Assembly: GCA_022841475.1 (NCBI GenBank)
Contig: JALHRJ010000015.1
Location: forward strand, 28,783 to 92,782
Origin: Cyclobacteriaceae bacterium
Lineage (GTDB): Bacteria; Bacteroidota; Bacteroidia; Cytophagales; Cyclobacteriaceae
Direction of reading: 5' to 3'
Length of the DNA stretch: 64,000 nt
Below the pieces are notes generated by a model. It made no database searches. It worked only from the letters and a program-made list of their open reading frames with translations, and had not been told where the DNA came from. Shown in pieces: positions 43,924 to 52,712 of the stretch. Position 1 is the stretch's first letter; each line of letters opens with the position of its first letter. Made by a program: the position numbers and the translations under genes.

Positions 43924-44117
43924 AATATCTATTTGCTACAGCAATCCTTTAGCGATGCCTTGCAATTTTAGTTTATTAATTTATTTTCATGGCTCGGTAG
44001 CATGCAGCAGTTCGGGACAAAAAAAGATTTAGCTTACTCAGAGCTCTTGGCTTTTGTTCCTGAACCGTGTATGTTTATGCACGCACATTAGCATTGTATT
44101 TCTAATCGAATAATACT

Positions 44118-45731
44118 ATGATTTTACCTCGTAACATTTATCTTTTTATACTTACTTTAATCGTAGCTGTTACGTTTTGGAAATGCAAGCCAGATCAATC
44201 TACAAGTACCTATCAAAAGTATCATGACACCACCGTTAAAGTATATGGTCCTTATATAACCGTCAAACTTCCTATCAGTAAAGGAGTAAAGCTGGGTAAT
44301 CCCATTCAAATTGCTTTAGGCCCTAACGAGTTGATGTATGCCATGAATCAGACGGGTGAAGTATACACGCTGCATGATTCTAATGGAGATGGGTTGGAAG
44401 ACAGTACCGCATTATACTGTAATGTGAATGAACTTGGACTGCGCTCACCCGCTGGCTTTACGTATCGGGGTGATACAATTTATATAGGAACGGCTCAGCA
44501 GATCAGGGCCTTCCTGGATTTCAATCATGATGGCAAGGCAGATACGAGTTGGATGTTCTACGATAAAATACCCCACAGTGAACATCCCTATGAGTGGACC
44601 AGCGGCTTGCAATTCGGACCGGATGGTTGGCTTTATGTTGCGCTCACCACCGATTCATGGAATGCAGGGGCTGCACCAGATCCGGATGGACTTCGCGGCA
44701 GCATCATTCGAATCTCCCCCGATGGAAAGAAATCTGAAAAAGTGGCGAGTGGGATTCGATCCGTATCGGGTATGGCCTTTAACTCGCATGATGATTTATT
44801 TTTTATTGACAATGAAGGCGGTGGAAATCCAACCGAGGAATTGAATCGTTTGGAATTGTATTCGTTCTATGGACATAATAAGAAAAAGTATCCTGCCGAT
44901 TCGGGTAAGGTGAAAAAACCGGATTTCAGTTTGATATCAGAAGTCGCACCATCATCCATTGAGTTTAATAAAGTGAACAATGCCTTTGGTGGCACGGGCG
45001 GTGATCTCTTTGTTTCTTATTATGGCCCCGGAGAACGCTGGACTCGCGGTGCTGTGGGCAGGGTTGTATTAACCCGTCAACCTGATAGTACCTATCAGTT
45101 TGTGGAATACACGATTGCCGATGCTCCAAAAATATCTGATCTCGCTTTTGGTAAAGATGGCAATCTATACCTGGCTCATCATGGCCAAGCTGACTATTGG
45201 TATAATGCAATTTTTAAAGAGCAGGGTGGATTCTACAAGCTTATTTATGACTCAACCAGTTTGGCTAAAGGAAATTATACCCGACCCAAAGAGGGCATCA
45301 TGTTCTCTCAAAATTCAGTTGAAATGGGAAAACAATTATTCGCTGATACCGGATGTTTGGGTTGCCATCAGGTAGATGGCAAGACGGAATTATTAGGGCC
45401 GAACCTGAAGGACCTTGCTAAAAATTTTTCAAGGGCAGAAATTCTCGAAGCGATAGAATATCCATCCAAACAAATAAAGCCTACTATGGGTGGTGTGCGT
45501 ATCACTAAAAAAGATGGATCGATATTATTGGGTCGGGTTATTAATTCTGAAAAAGAACAGTTGGAGTTTATGGTTGTTGGCAATCAGGTAATCAATGTAA
45601 AGAAGAGCGAAATAGAAAAAATGGTGGACGAAACAAAATCGCTCATGTTCGCAAATTTACTTTCGGGCATGACTGACCAAAAGCGTGAGGCCTTGCTGGA
45701 TTTTCTGATGAGTTTAAGTGAGACCCAGTAA
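44118..45731 (+). CDS. Beta-propeller dehydrogenase-like protein with C-terminal cytochrome c domain
   Basis: This is a 537-residue exported protein. After a hydrophobic N terminus, residues about 45-390 form a sugar/sorbosone-dehydrogenase-like propeller (LQFGPDGWLYVALTTDSW, LAFGKDGNLYLAHHG). Residues 400-537 are a cytochrome c domain with heme motif CLGCH at 413-417 and a likely Met ligand in SLMFANLLSGMT. The GPNLKDLAKNFSRAEILEAI and KDGSILLGRV pattern recalls the heme-binding domain common in Planctomycetes/Verrucomicrobia. It could pass electrons from a sugar or alcohol to the periplasmic chain. The substrate is unknown, and a PQQ requirement is not established. Confidence 0.8.
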   Translation: MILPRNIYLFILTLIVAVTFWKCKPDQSTSTYQKYHDTTVKVYGPYITVKLPISKGVKLGNPIQIALGPNELMYAMNQTGEVYTLHDSNGDGLEDSTALYCNVNELGLRSPAGFTYRGDTIYIGTAQQIRAFLDFNHDGKADTSWMFYDKIPHSEHPYEWTSGLQFGPDGWLYVALTTDSWNAGAAPDPDGLRGSIIRISPDGKKSEKVASGIRSVSGMAFNSHDDLFFIDNEGGGNPTEELNRLELYSFYGHNKKKYPADSGKVKKPDFSLISEVAPSSIEFNKVNNAFGGTGGDLFVSYYGPGERWTRGAVGRVVLTRQPDSTYQFVEYTIADAPKISDLAFGKDGNLYLAHHGQADYWYNAIFKEQGGFYKLIYDSTSLAKGNYTRPKEGIMFSQNSVEMGKQLFADTGCLGCHQVDGKTELLGPNLKDLAKNFSRAEILEAIEYPSKQIKPTMGGVRITKKDGSILLGRVINSEKEQLEFMVVGNQVINVKKSEIEKMVDETKSLMFANLLSGMTDQKREALLDFLMSLSETQ

Positions 45732-45781
45732 ACGCCTGCAATTCGGTTAGACTACGATGACATTAAACCTGAGCATGTTAA

Positions 45782-46378
45782 ATGCAAAACAAGGTAGAAA
45801 CATTTTATCCAAAGAGTCGACAGGAATGGAGAGAATGGTTGCAAAAAAATCATATTAAAAAGCAATCGGTTTGGCTTATTTATTATAAGAAAAAGTCAGC
45901 TATTCCAACAGTCACTTACAGCGAAGCCGTAGACGAAGCGTTGTGTTTTGGCTGGATAGATAGTAAAACAAAACCCATGACCGAAGATGCCTTCATGCAG
46001 TTTTTTAGCAAAAGAAAAGCAAAAAGTGTTTGGTCAAGAATAAATAAGGAAAAGATTCAGCGACTTATTGAGGCCGGTTTGATGACACAGGCCGGTTACG
46101 ATATTATAGAAACGGCTAAAGAAAACGGCTCGTGGACAATTCTAGATGACGCGGAGGCCCTTGTCATTCCCGCTGATCTTGAAAATCAATTTCAAAAACG
46201 AACCAATGCAAAAAATTACTTTTTGAGTTTAAGCAGATCGGATAAGCGGAATATTTTACAATGGCTAGTGCTGGCCAAAAGACAAGAAACAAGACAAAAA
46301 AGAATTGAGGAGATAGTTGAACTGGCAGACAACAATCAGAAGCCAAAACAATTTCGGGGTAAGAAGAGCGAGAGTTAA
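45782..46378 (+). CDS. YdeI/OmpD-associated-family protein
   Basis: This is a 198-residue cytoplasmic protein. It contains the family core SRQEWREWLQKNH, SVWLIYYKKK, YSEAVDEALCFGWIDS and MQFFSKRKAKSVWSRINK. The C terminus carries the lysine-rich helical segment with SLSRSDKRNILQWLVLAK often seen in members. The molecular role is not established. It starts 50 bases after the propeller gene and is convergent with the PepSY-type gene. Confidence 0.85.
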   Translation: MQNKVETFYPKSRQEWREWLQKNHIKKQSVWLIYYKKKSAIPTVTYSEAVDEALCFGWIDSKTKPMTEDAFMQFFSKRKAKSVWSRINKEKIQRLIEAGLMTQAGYDIIETAKENGSWTILDDAEALVIPADLENQFQKRTNAKNYFLSLSRSDKRNILQWLVLAKRQETRQKRIEEIVELADNNQKPKQFRGKKSES

Positions 46379-46384
46379 AATATC

Positions 46385-46921
46385 TTAAGAACCCTGCTTT
46401 GCTTTCCGGATCCTCTTCGGTCCATACCACAACCAAAATCCTGTGATGGATAAAAACAGCAGGCCGAACCCAATGTAATTGGTATAAATAAGTTTGAAGA
46501 ACTCGTTAATGATAGAACCATCGTGAATATGCTCAATCCAATCGGCATGGCGTTGGGCTACAGACAAAGTCTTGCCGGTAGCAGCATCCACCTGCGCTTC
46601 CCAATAACCATTTGTAAATAATACTTTGATGATTCCTTTATCAAAACGCACATCCAGACGATCGATGGAATTTTCTTCGTTCGTAACCGAATCAATAGCT
46701 TTCAATGCAGACTGAGAAATTCTTTCAAAACTTACCCACTTTGTAACATCCAATGTGCCGCCTTTTAATGTTGCAGGTTGTAATAACTCTACATTTTTCT
46801 TCCAGCCCAGCATCACACCAGTAATACTGGTAACTAGCATAAATAAGGCGACACTGATGCCTATCCATTTGTGAATGGATCGGAATTGACGAAGACGATG
46901 AACTAAGTTTTGTATGATCAT
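46385..46921 (-). CDS. PepSY-type membrane protein
   Basis: I start at the ATG at 46921 (MIIQNLVHRLRQFRSIHKW); the upstream in-frame codon is a TTG. The 178-residue protein has a membrane helix near 20-42 (WIGISVALFMLVTSITGVMLGW), a periplasmic PepSY-like stretch (YWEAQVDAATGKTLSV) and a second helix near the C terminus (YIGFGLLFLSITGFWLWYG). Short proteins of this kind accompany TonB-dependent iron or heme receptors and may act with ferric reduction. Here it follows such a receptor by 28 bases. Confidence 0.82.
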   Translation of the reverse strand: MIIQNLVHRLRQFRSIHKWIGISVALFMLVTSITGVMLGWKKNVELLQPATLKGGTLDVTKWVSFERISQSALKAIDSVTNEENSIDRLDVRFDKGIIKVLFTNGYWEAQVDAATGKTLSVAQRHADWIEHIHDGSIINEFFKLIYTNYIGFGLLFLSITGFWLWYGPKRIRKAKQGS

Positions 46922-46949
46922 ATGTTCTAGTTTCAATCAGCTCTGGTTG

Positions 46950-49172
46950 TTAAAATTTAATTCTTACTGTTCCAATAAAATTTCGTCCCGGAGCACTAGT
47001 CCCGGAAGAATATGACCTGTAACGTTTATCAAAAATATTTTCAAGACCAGCATCCAATGATAAATAATCAGTGAACTTGTACGACCCCTTTAAGTTGAAG
47101 GTTGTCCACGATGGTGCATACGGGTTTCCGTTTTCATCTTTGGCATATAAATGAGAATCCGCACGCTCGCTCAGTGCTAAATCATCATAGCCAATTGTGC
47201 CGTTGTAATTTGTGTATAATACGAGTTGATACCTTGGCTTTTTAAATGTCAGTTGCGTGGAACCAAAGAGTGGTGCCACATGGGTGGGCGAGTAGTAGTT
47301 GCCATCTTCCGGTGACTTCTCTTTTCCCTTTTGATAATTGATCAGGGTAGAAAATTTTAGATCTGAAGTTAAATCGATGGCAAGTGAAGCCTGAATACCC
47401 CACACGGTTACGTCACTGATGTTTTGTAAGGCGAGCACCTGGCTTAACGTTCCATCGTAGTCGATGCTATCCTGACCATTAAACGTGTACGGACCACGCA
47501 CGATGGCGTTGGTAAGTTTTGTATAAAACGCGGAGGCATCCAACGTAATTGAGTTATTTAATTTTCCTGCAAAACCAATCTCTGCATTGTAAGCATATTC
47601 TGGTTTCAATTCGGGATTGGGAACCACCGCAAAACCAGGTTGCGAGTCGAATACTTTACCGATGTCATCCACGTTGGGGGCACGAAACCCGGTCGATAGA
47701 TTGGAATAAAGTTTCCACGATGACGTTGGGTTAAACACTACACCTGCACTCCAGTTAAGAGCATCATTTTTCAACGTAGCTTCAGAAAACGGGAAATCAA
47801 AAAATGTTAAATCGTAAGCAGCCTGCGTGTACACATAATTGTATCGGGTACTTGCATTGATAAGCCATTGATCATTGAGTTTATGTCGCAGACTGGCATA
47901 CACGGCTGTGGATTGCCATTCAGAGCCATCCGGATAGCGCGTGGAAACGGGATAGAGTGCTCCCGTAACAATATCTCTGCGTTGAGCTGTTGAGCCAATC
48001 TGATTGTTGACATATTCCGCTCCATAGAATAGGGTAGACTTCGTACTCAATTGTTTGTCGAGGTCAACGTTTAGCGATAACGCTTTAACATTTTCAAAGC
48101 GTTCGGTCATGCGATTGCGATCAATGCCGGTAAAGTTGCGGTTATGCCGGCTTTCAGAATAATCCTGATATCCGGCAGTCAATTTCAGTTGATCAAAAAG
48201 TTTTGTGCTTTTTATATAGCTCATGGTTAACGCATGCATCATCCATATTTGCGGTCCGTAATACCATTCGGCACTGGTAAATACGTAAGAACTATTTTTA
48301 AGAATCAATCGGTCATAACGTGGCACATTGGAAGTTTCAGAAAAATGAAAACCATAATCAAAATCTAAATGTGCATTTGGCTTAAAGCGGATTTTTTGCA
48401 TCAGGTTAAGTTGGTCAAAACCCGTTGCTACCTGCACATTGTGATTGGGATTGGTAACTGCGATGTCGTTGCCGTTTTCATCGCGCACCTGATAATCGGG
48501 CCGGGTATATTCTTCAGGCCCATGCGATCCCATTTTTAAATCATCATAATCAGCATAAGTAATGCTGGTAGTAAAGGCCCATTTTTTTAAAGCAATGTTG
48601 AAATCAACATGACCGGTTTTTTCTGTATTGGCTGATGAATAACGACCGAAGGCGTTTCCGCTTAATGTAGTTTTATCACTGGATGAAAATGCAGGTCGCA
48701 ACGTATGGAAGTCCATTACTCCACCAATGGCATCACTGCCATACATTACTGAACCCGGACCAAAAATTACTTCGGTCTCTTCAACCGCATTGGCATCGAA
48801 GGAAATTACGTTTTGCAGATTTCCGCTTCGAAAAATAGCATTGTTCATACGCACACCATCTACGACCAATAGAATCCGGTTGGTAGCAAAGCCGCGGATC
48901 ATGGGGCTGCCACCGCCCAACTGACTTTTTTGAATGAATACCTGGCCAGAAAGCGCCAGCATATCAGCACTGGTTTGTGGATTTTGTAATTGAATCAATT
49001 CCGGAGAAATCTTGGTTACCCGACTGGAAATTTCCCGCACGTTTTGTTCCCACCGATTGGCCGAAACAACAACCTCCTCCAGGATGGAGGTCTTGGTTGT
49101 GTCTTTCACTTCTTGTGCAAAGAGAGGAAAGCAAAATAGATACAATAGAAATATAGTATAGAAAGATTTCAT
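46950..49172 (-). CDS. TonB-dependent outer-membrane receptor, probably heme/iron-type
   Basis: The 740-residue protein has a signal peptide ending PLFAQ. The plug domain at about 30-150 starts with EEVVVSANRWEQNVREI and contains SPMIRGFATNRILLVVDGVRMNNAIFR, FGPGSVMYGSDAIGGV and related motifs typical of the hemoglobin/heme-receptor group. A 22-strand barrel follows and ends with the TonB-receptor terminus GRNFIGTVRIKF. It imports a ligand across the outer membrane using TonB energy. The heme or iron assignment rests on plug similarity and the PepSY neighbour; no heme-ligand histidine can be proven by eye. Confidence 0.85.
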   Translation of the reverse strand: MKSFYTIFLLYLFCFPLFAQEVKDTTKTSILEEVVVSANRWEQNVREISSRVTKISPELIQLQNPQTSADMLALSGQVFIQKSQLGGGSPMIRGFATNRILLVVDGVRMNNAIFRSGNLQNVISFDANAVEETEVIFGPGSVMYGSDAIGGVMDFHTLRPAFSSSDKTTLSGNAFGRYSSANTEKTGHVDFNIALKKWAFTTSITYADYDDLKMGSHGPEEYTRPDYQVRDENGNDIAVTNPNHNVQVATGFDQLNLMQKIRFKPNAHLDFDYGFHFSETSNVPRYDRLILKNSSYVFTSAEWYYGPQIWMMHALTMSYIKSTKLFDQLKLTAGYQDYSESRHNRNFTGIDRNRMTERFENVKALSLNVDLDKQLSTKSTLFYGAEYVNNQIGSTAQRRDIVTGALYPVSTRYPDGSEWQSTAVYASLRHKLNDQWLINASTRYNYVYTQAAYDLTFFDFPFSEATLKNDALNWSAGVVFNPTSSWKLYSNLSTGFRAPNVDDIGKVFDSQPGFAVVPNPELKPEYAYNAEIGFAGKLNNSITLDASAFYTKLTNAIVRGPYTFNGQDSIDYDGTLSQVLALQNISDVTVWGIQASLAIDLTSDLKFSTLINYQKGKEKSPEDGNYYSPTHVAPLFGSTQLTFKKPRYQLVLYTNYNGTIGYDDLALSERADSHLYAKDENGNPYAPSWTTFNLKGSYKFTDYLSLDAGLENIFDKRYRSYSSGTSAPGRNFIGTVRIKF

Positions 49173-49269
49173 CTTTTAAAATGAGATGTAATAGATTAAT
49201 CAATCAGCACATAGCCTGACAACAGAAATGTCAGTATAGTGAGCCAAAGATCGATTGAGCAGGATGAAA

Positions 49270-49776
49270 TCAGCTTCGTGGTGGTGGTGAGTCAATCAGC
49301 CGGGCAAAGGCGAGATAGGATTGTGTGTATTTTGTTGCATGAATGAGTGCGACCGAACTATTGACAGGAAGTTGATTTTCGGTTGGAAGAAAAATCAACG
49401 TCAGTAATTGCACCAATTGAGACGGCACCGGCTTTTTGTCGTTGGTAGATCGCTTAACAATTTCATCCAGAAACGAAAGCAAATTATCTTCCGCTTCATC
49501 GTGAATTGCATAGACAAGTACTTTGTCTTTCTGAATAATCAGACGTGCAATGTCATACATCTTTCCGTTCAACCTTACTTCATGATCGTCAACTTTTGCT
49601 TTTTGATATTCTTCGGTAGTTAGGGTGAGCAGGGTTAGCTGGTCATCTGGAAGATGGTTTAGTTGCTCCCGCATTTCTATGCGAATAGCGGTAAGGCGCG
49701 CTATAAAATAGACATAACAACCCGATACCTGTATGAGTAGTATCCCCAGAAACAATATGCACAGCGACCTTTTCAC
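49270..49776 (-). CDS. Small membrane-anchored protein linked to TonB receptor
   Basis: This is a 168-residue protein starting at GTG, with a hydrophobic N terminus (SLCILFLGILLIQVSGCYVYFIA) that could be an anchor. The middle contains a MYDIARLIIQKDKVLVYAIHDEAED segment, and the tail is proline-rich (DSPPPRS). I do not know its function; similar proteins are, as far as I recall, frequently found upstream of TonB-dependent receptors in Bacteroidota. It is 97 bases upstream of the receptor gene on the same strand and is likely co-regulated. Confidence 0.6.
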   Translation of the reverse strand: MKRSLCILFLGILLIQVSGCYVYFIARLTAIRIEMREQLNHLPDDQLTLLTLTTEEYQKAKVDDHEVRLNGKMYDIARLIIQKDKVLVYAIHDEAEDNLLSFLDEIVKRSTNDKKPVPSQLVQLLTLIFLPTENQLPVNSSVALIHATKYTQSYLAFARLIDSPPPRS

Positions 49777-49863
49777 GACCGTCCAAGTTAAGTAAAACTT
49801 AGGTGGCTTAAGTAAAATTATTTGAATGGAAAGAAGAGTGGGCGGCTGGAGGCTACGACCGGA

Positions 49864-51336
49864 TTACCGGATCCTAATCGAGGAGTTGAGAAATTTTTCA
49901 GCGGCCTTGCGATGGGCTTTTAATTTTTCCGGGGGCATCTTCTTAGCCAGGTTGGCAATCATACTCATGCGCGGATTTTTCAGGAAGAGTTCCTTATGAT
50001 TATCAATATAACGCCAATACAGACCATCCCACACTTCACACCAGGGACCTTTTGTGTAGTCACTCATTTTCAAAATGTAATTGCTACCGGAAACAAAGGG
50101 CTTGGTAGTCATCAGGCCGCCATCGGCATATTGAGTCATGCCATAGATGTTGGGCACCATCACCCAATCATAAGCATCGATAAATAATTCCATAAACCAT
50201 TGATGAACTTCGTCAGGATCGAATTCACACAAGTGCATAAAATTTCCCAACACCATCAATCGCTCAATGTGATGGCAATAGCCAGATTGAAGAACTTTTT
50301 TTATGGTTTGATCAATGGGTTCAATACCCGTTGTGCCATCATAAAAAGATGCCGGAATTTTGCGTGTAAAACGCCAGTAATTTGTGGTTCGCTGTTTTAC
50401 GCCTTCGCGGACATAGACAGCCCGGATAAATTCGCGCCAGCCTATAATCTGACGTACAAACCCCTCAAGACTGTTAAGCGGGAATTTTAATTTCTTATGA
50501 AGCTCAAAAGTTTTGTCGAGTATTTGTTGTGGCGTTAGTAATCCAATATTTAGGGCAGGGGTAAGTACAGAATGAAAAAGAACAGTTTCATTTTTCAGGA
50601 TGGCATCTTCGTAGGCACCAAAGTCTTTCATGCGATGAAGTAAAAAATCCTCCAACACTTTTTCGGCCTCCGCATAGGTGGTGGGATAACTAAAAGCATT
50701 TATATCTCCATAGTTCCTGGTGAAATTCTTCTCAACGTACTGCACTGCTTCTTCAACAAATTTATTTTTAGAAGGGGTATAAACTTCAGGAAGTCTCAAT
50801 CCTTTGGGCGCTTTTTTGCGATTGTCAGCATCAAAACTCCATTGCCCGCCTACAGGTTCTCCGTCCTCAACTAAGATATCTAATCGCTTGCGCTGCTTGA
50901 TATAAAAATTGGCCATCAGGTATTTTTTCTCTTTGGCAAAGAGTGTAGTCAGTTCTTCCTGAGTCGTCAGAAAATTGGGTGTAGAATATTTTTTAATTTC
51001 TAAGCCATTGATCTTTGTATACCGGGTAATTCTGCGCTCCAGCAAATAATCGGTTGTGTCTGTATAATGAATGGCGGTTACTCCATCCTTTTTTAACATG
51101 GCAAAGACTTTTTTTAGAGCCGAATTCTTAGCCTCAACATACGTTACATCAATCCCTTGTTTCTCAAGGTAAGATTGATATGCCTTCATGGAAGCCCTGT
51201 GTAAAACAAGTTTTTGCTTATGAAATTTATATTGATTAAAAAATAACGAATCTTCGATCAGGACTACACGCCCACCCTTGGTAGTTGACTCATTGATTTT
51301 GAAGAGTTGAATTGGAAAAATTAATGTAATGGTCAT
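49864..51336 (-). CDS. Cryptochrome/photolyase-family protein (DPRP type) with incomplete Fe-S ligands
   Basis: The ATG at 51336 gives 490 residues (MTITLIFPIQLFKINES). The N-terminal Rossmann domain and the C-terminal FAD-binding helical domain (YWRFTRKIPASFYDGTTGIEPID, YCHHIERLMVLGNF, DWVMVPNIYGMTQYADGG) identify the prokaryotic FeS-BCP / deoxyribodipyrimidine photolyase-related group. Characterised members ligate a 4Fe-4S cluster with four cysteines. This protein has three cysteines in total, and the usual C-x-x-C region reads SDYTKGPWCEVWDGLYW. DNA photorepair or light sensing is likely, but without the classical cluster. Confidence 0.85.
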   Translation of the reverse strand: MTITLIFPIQLFKINESTTKGGRVVLIEDSLFFNQYKFHKQKLVLHRASMKAYQSYLEKQGIDVTYVEAKNSALKKVFAMLKKDGVTAIHYTDTTDYLLERRITRYTKINGLEIKKYSTPNFLTTQEELTTLFAKEKKYLMANFYIKQRKRLDILVEDGEPVGGQWSFDADNRKKAPKGLRLPEVYTPSKNKFVEEAVQYVEKNFTRNYGDINAFSYPTTYAEAEKVLEDFLLHRMKDFGAYEDAILKNETVLFHSVLTPALNIGLLTPQQILDKTFELHKKLKFPLNSLEGFVRQIIGWREFIRAVYVREGVKQRTTNYWRFTRKIPASFYDGTTGIEPIDQTIKKVLQSGYCHHIERLMVLGNFMHLCEFDPDEVHQWFMELFIDAYDWVMVPNIYGMTQYADGGLMTTKPFVSGSNYILKMSDYTKGPWCEVWDGLYWRYIDNHKELFLKNPRMSMIANLAKKMPPEKLKAHRKAAEKFLNSSIRIR

Positions 51337-51422
51337 AGTATGATAAAACAAGGTAGCTGCTTAAAGGTTATTTGCTTTTGCATGGGCTTTAAAATCAATA
51401 AATGTTAGTTAGATCAAGCATA

Positions 51423-51453
51423 TTGCTTTGCAAAATTTTTAGGTTTACATTTC
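51423..51453 (+). promoter_or_regulatory. Candidate promoter of the surface-protein operon
   Basis: TTG at 51423-51425, a 20-base spacer and TACATTTC at 51446-51453 approximate the Bacteroidota TTG-N19-TAnnTTTG promoter (last base differs). It ends 19 bases before the ATG at 51473. Confidence 0.45.
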
Positions 51454-51472
51454 ATGTGTCTAATTCTTATTT

Positions 51473-51988
51473 ATGAATTACCGAGTCATTTTACTCATTT
51501 TTTTACTTGCAAGCTGTATTCCAGGTGAGCCACTTGAGAATAAAGTGGTAGAGGGCTACGTACCTGTTTATGGCAGTAAAGCTTCTGCAGAAATTAAACT
51601 TCTGGGATCCAGACCAGTTAAAAATCCAGGTAAAATTTATACGTACAACCATTTTTTGCTTATAAATGAATTGAATCAGGGAATTCATATTTTCGATAAT
51701 TCAAATCCTGCGCAACCAAACCCGATTGGATTTATTGAAGTGATTGGCAATACAGATATGGCCATTCGCAATAACATACTGTATGCTGACCACATGGGAA
51801 GTCTGGCTGCGCTAAAATCAGATAACTTTTCTGCAGTAGAACAAGTAGGCCGTTTGCCAATTAGTAATTGGTTATTAGGTGTTCCACCTCCATCCCAAAA
51901 TTATTTTGAATGTATCCAACCGGAGATGGGATTTGTTATTGGTTGGAAAAAACAATCGCTTCATAACCCCGCTTGCTATGCGTTTTAG
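51473..51988 (+). CDS. Lipoprotein, LVIVD/propeller-like, first of three-gene operon
   Basis: This is a 171-residue predicted lipoprotein (MNYRVILLIFLLASC, lipid at Cys15). It contains LLINELNQGIHIFDNSNPAQP and ILYADHMGSLAAL, which resemble single blades of LVIVD-type beta-propellers, and ends with WKKQSLHNPACYAF. A split gene was considered, but the next gene has its own lipoprotein signal, so this looks like a complete small protein. Its last 11 bases overlap the start of that gene, indicating coupled translation. The function is unknown. Confidence 0.7.
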   Translation: MNYRVILLIFLLASCIPGEPLENKVVEGYVPVYGSKASAEIKLLGSRPVKNPGKIYTYNHFLLINELNQGIHIFDNSNPAQPNPIGFIEVIGNTDMAIRNNILYADHMGSLAALKSDNFSAVEQVGRLPISNWLLGVPPPSQNYFECIQPEMGFVIGWKKQSLHNPACYAF

Positions 51989-52712
51989 AATTGGAATATT
52001 TTTGCTCTTTCTTCTTTCCTGCACCGAAAGTGATGTAAATACAACCAGTCAGGGTACAGGTGGATCGCTTACCCGCTTTGCAATTAATGATTCATTACTG
52101 TACATAGTTTCCGGGTTTGAGATCAGTATTTTTGATATTAGCGCGAATAATTTTAGTCAGGTTAATAAAATTACCATTGGTTTTGGACTTGAAACGATAC
52201 AGGCAAAAGGCGGGTATCTTTATTTGGGCGCACGGGATGCCATGTACATTTATTCCCTTTCCAATCCAGTTGATCCACAGTTTATTTTCAGGTACTCACA
52301 CATCGTATCGTGCGATCCTGTTGTTGTGCAGGGTAACCGCGCTTATGTTACGCTAAGATCCGGTAACGTATGCAATGAGGGGACCAATACACTTGAAATT
52401 ATAGATATAACTAACCCGACTAATCCAACTCTCCTAACTCAATATCCTATGACATCCCCGGGCGGACTTGGTATTTATGGAGATTGCCTGTTTGTATGTG
52501 AAGGAACAGCAGGATTAAAAATGCTAAATGTAGGTGATGATCAAGTTACTCTTGTAAATGAGATCAGTAATCAACATGCCTATGATGTAATTGTTAAAGA
52601 TGGATCCTTCATAATGACTGGGGAAGATGGCATCTTTCAATATCACTTCAATTGTGCCACAAACGAAATTCAATTAATAAGCTCCATTCCTGTACAGCGT
52701 GCGGAGTTATAG
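51978..52712 (+). CDS. LVIVD-repeat lipoprotein, second of three-gene operon
   Basis: I start at the ATG at 51978, which begins a lipoprotein signal (MRFRIGIFLLFLLSC, lipid at Cys15); the longer in-frame start at 51879 lies inside the previous gene. The 244-residue product is built of LVIVD-like blades (SGFEISIFDISANNFSQV, AMYIYSLSNPVDPQFIF, LEIIDITNPTNPTLL), likely an outer-membrane-anchored propeller. It overlaps the preceding gene by 11 bases and the next by 14, a tight arrangement that suggests a stoichiometric complex. Confidence 0.78.
   Translation: MRFRIGIFLLFLLSCTESDVNTTSQGTGGSLTRFAINDSLLYIVSGFEISIFDISANNFSQVNKITIGFGLETIQAKGGYLYLGARDAMYIYSLSNPVDPQFIFRYSHIVSCDPVVVQGNRAYVTLRSGNVCNEGTNTLEIIDITNPTNPTLLTQYPMTSPGGLGIYGDCLFVCEGTAGLKMLNVGDDQVTLVNEISNQHAYDVIVKDGSFIMTGEDGIFQYHFNCATNEIQLISSIPVQRAEL

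Noticed and set aside
51473..52712. Possible frameshift splitting one propeller lipoprotein gene into two overlapping frames
   Set aside because: The second frame has its own complete lipoprotein signal beginning at 51978, and the first ends shortly after a natural-looking C terminus. Two overlapping intact genes explain the sequence better than a broken one.
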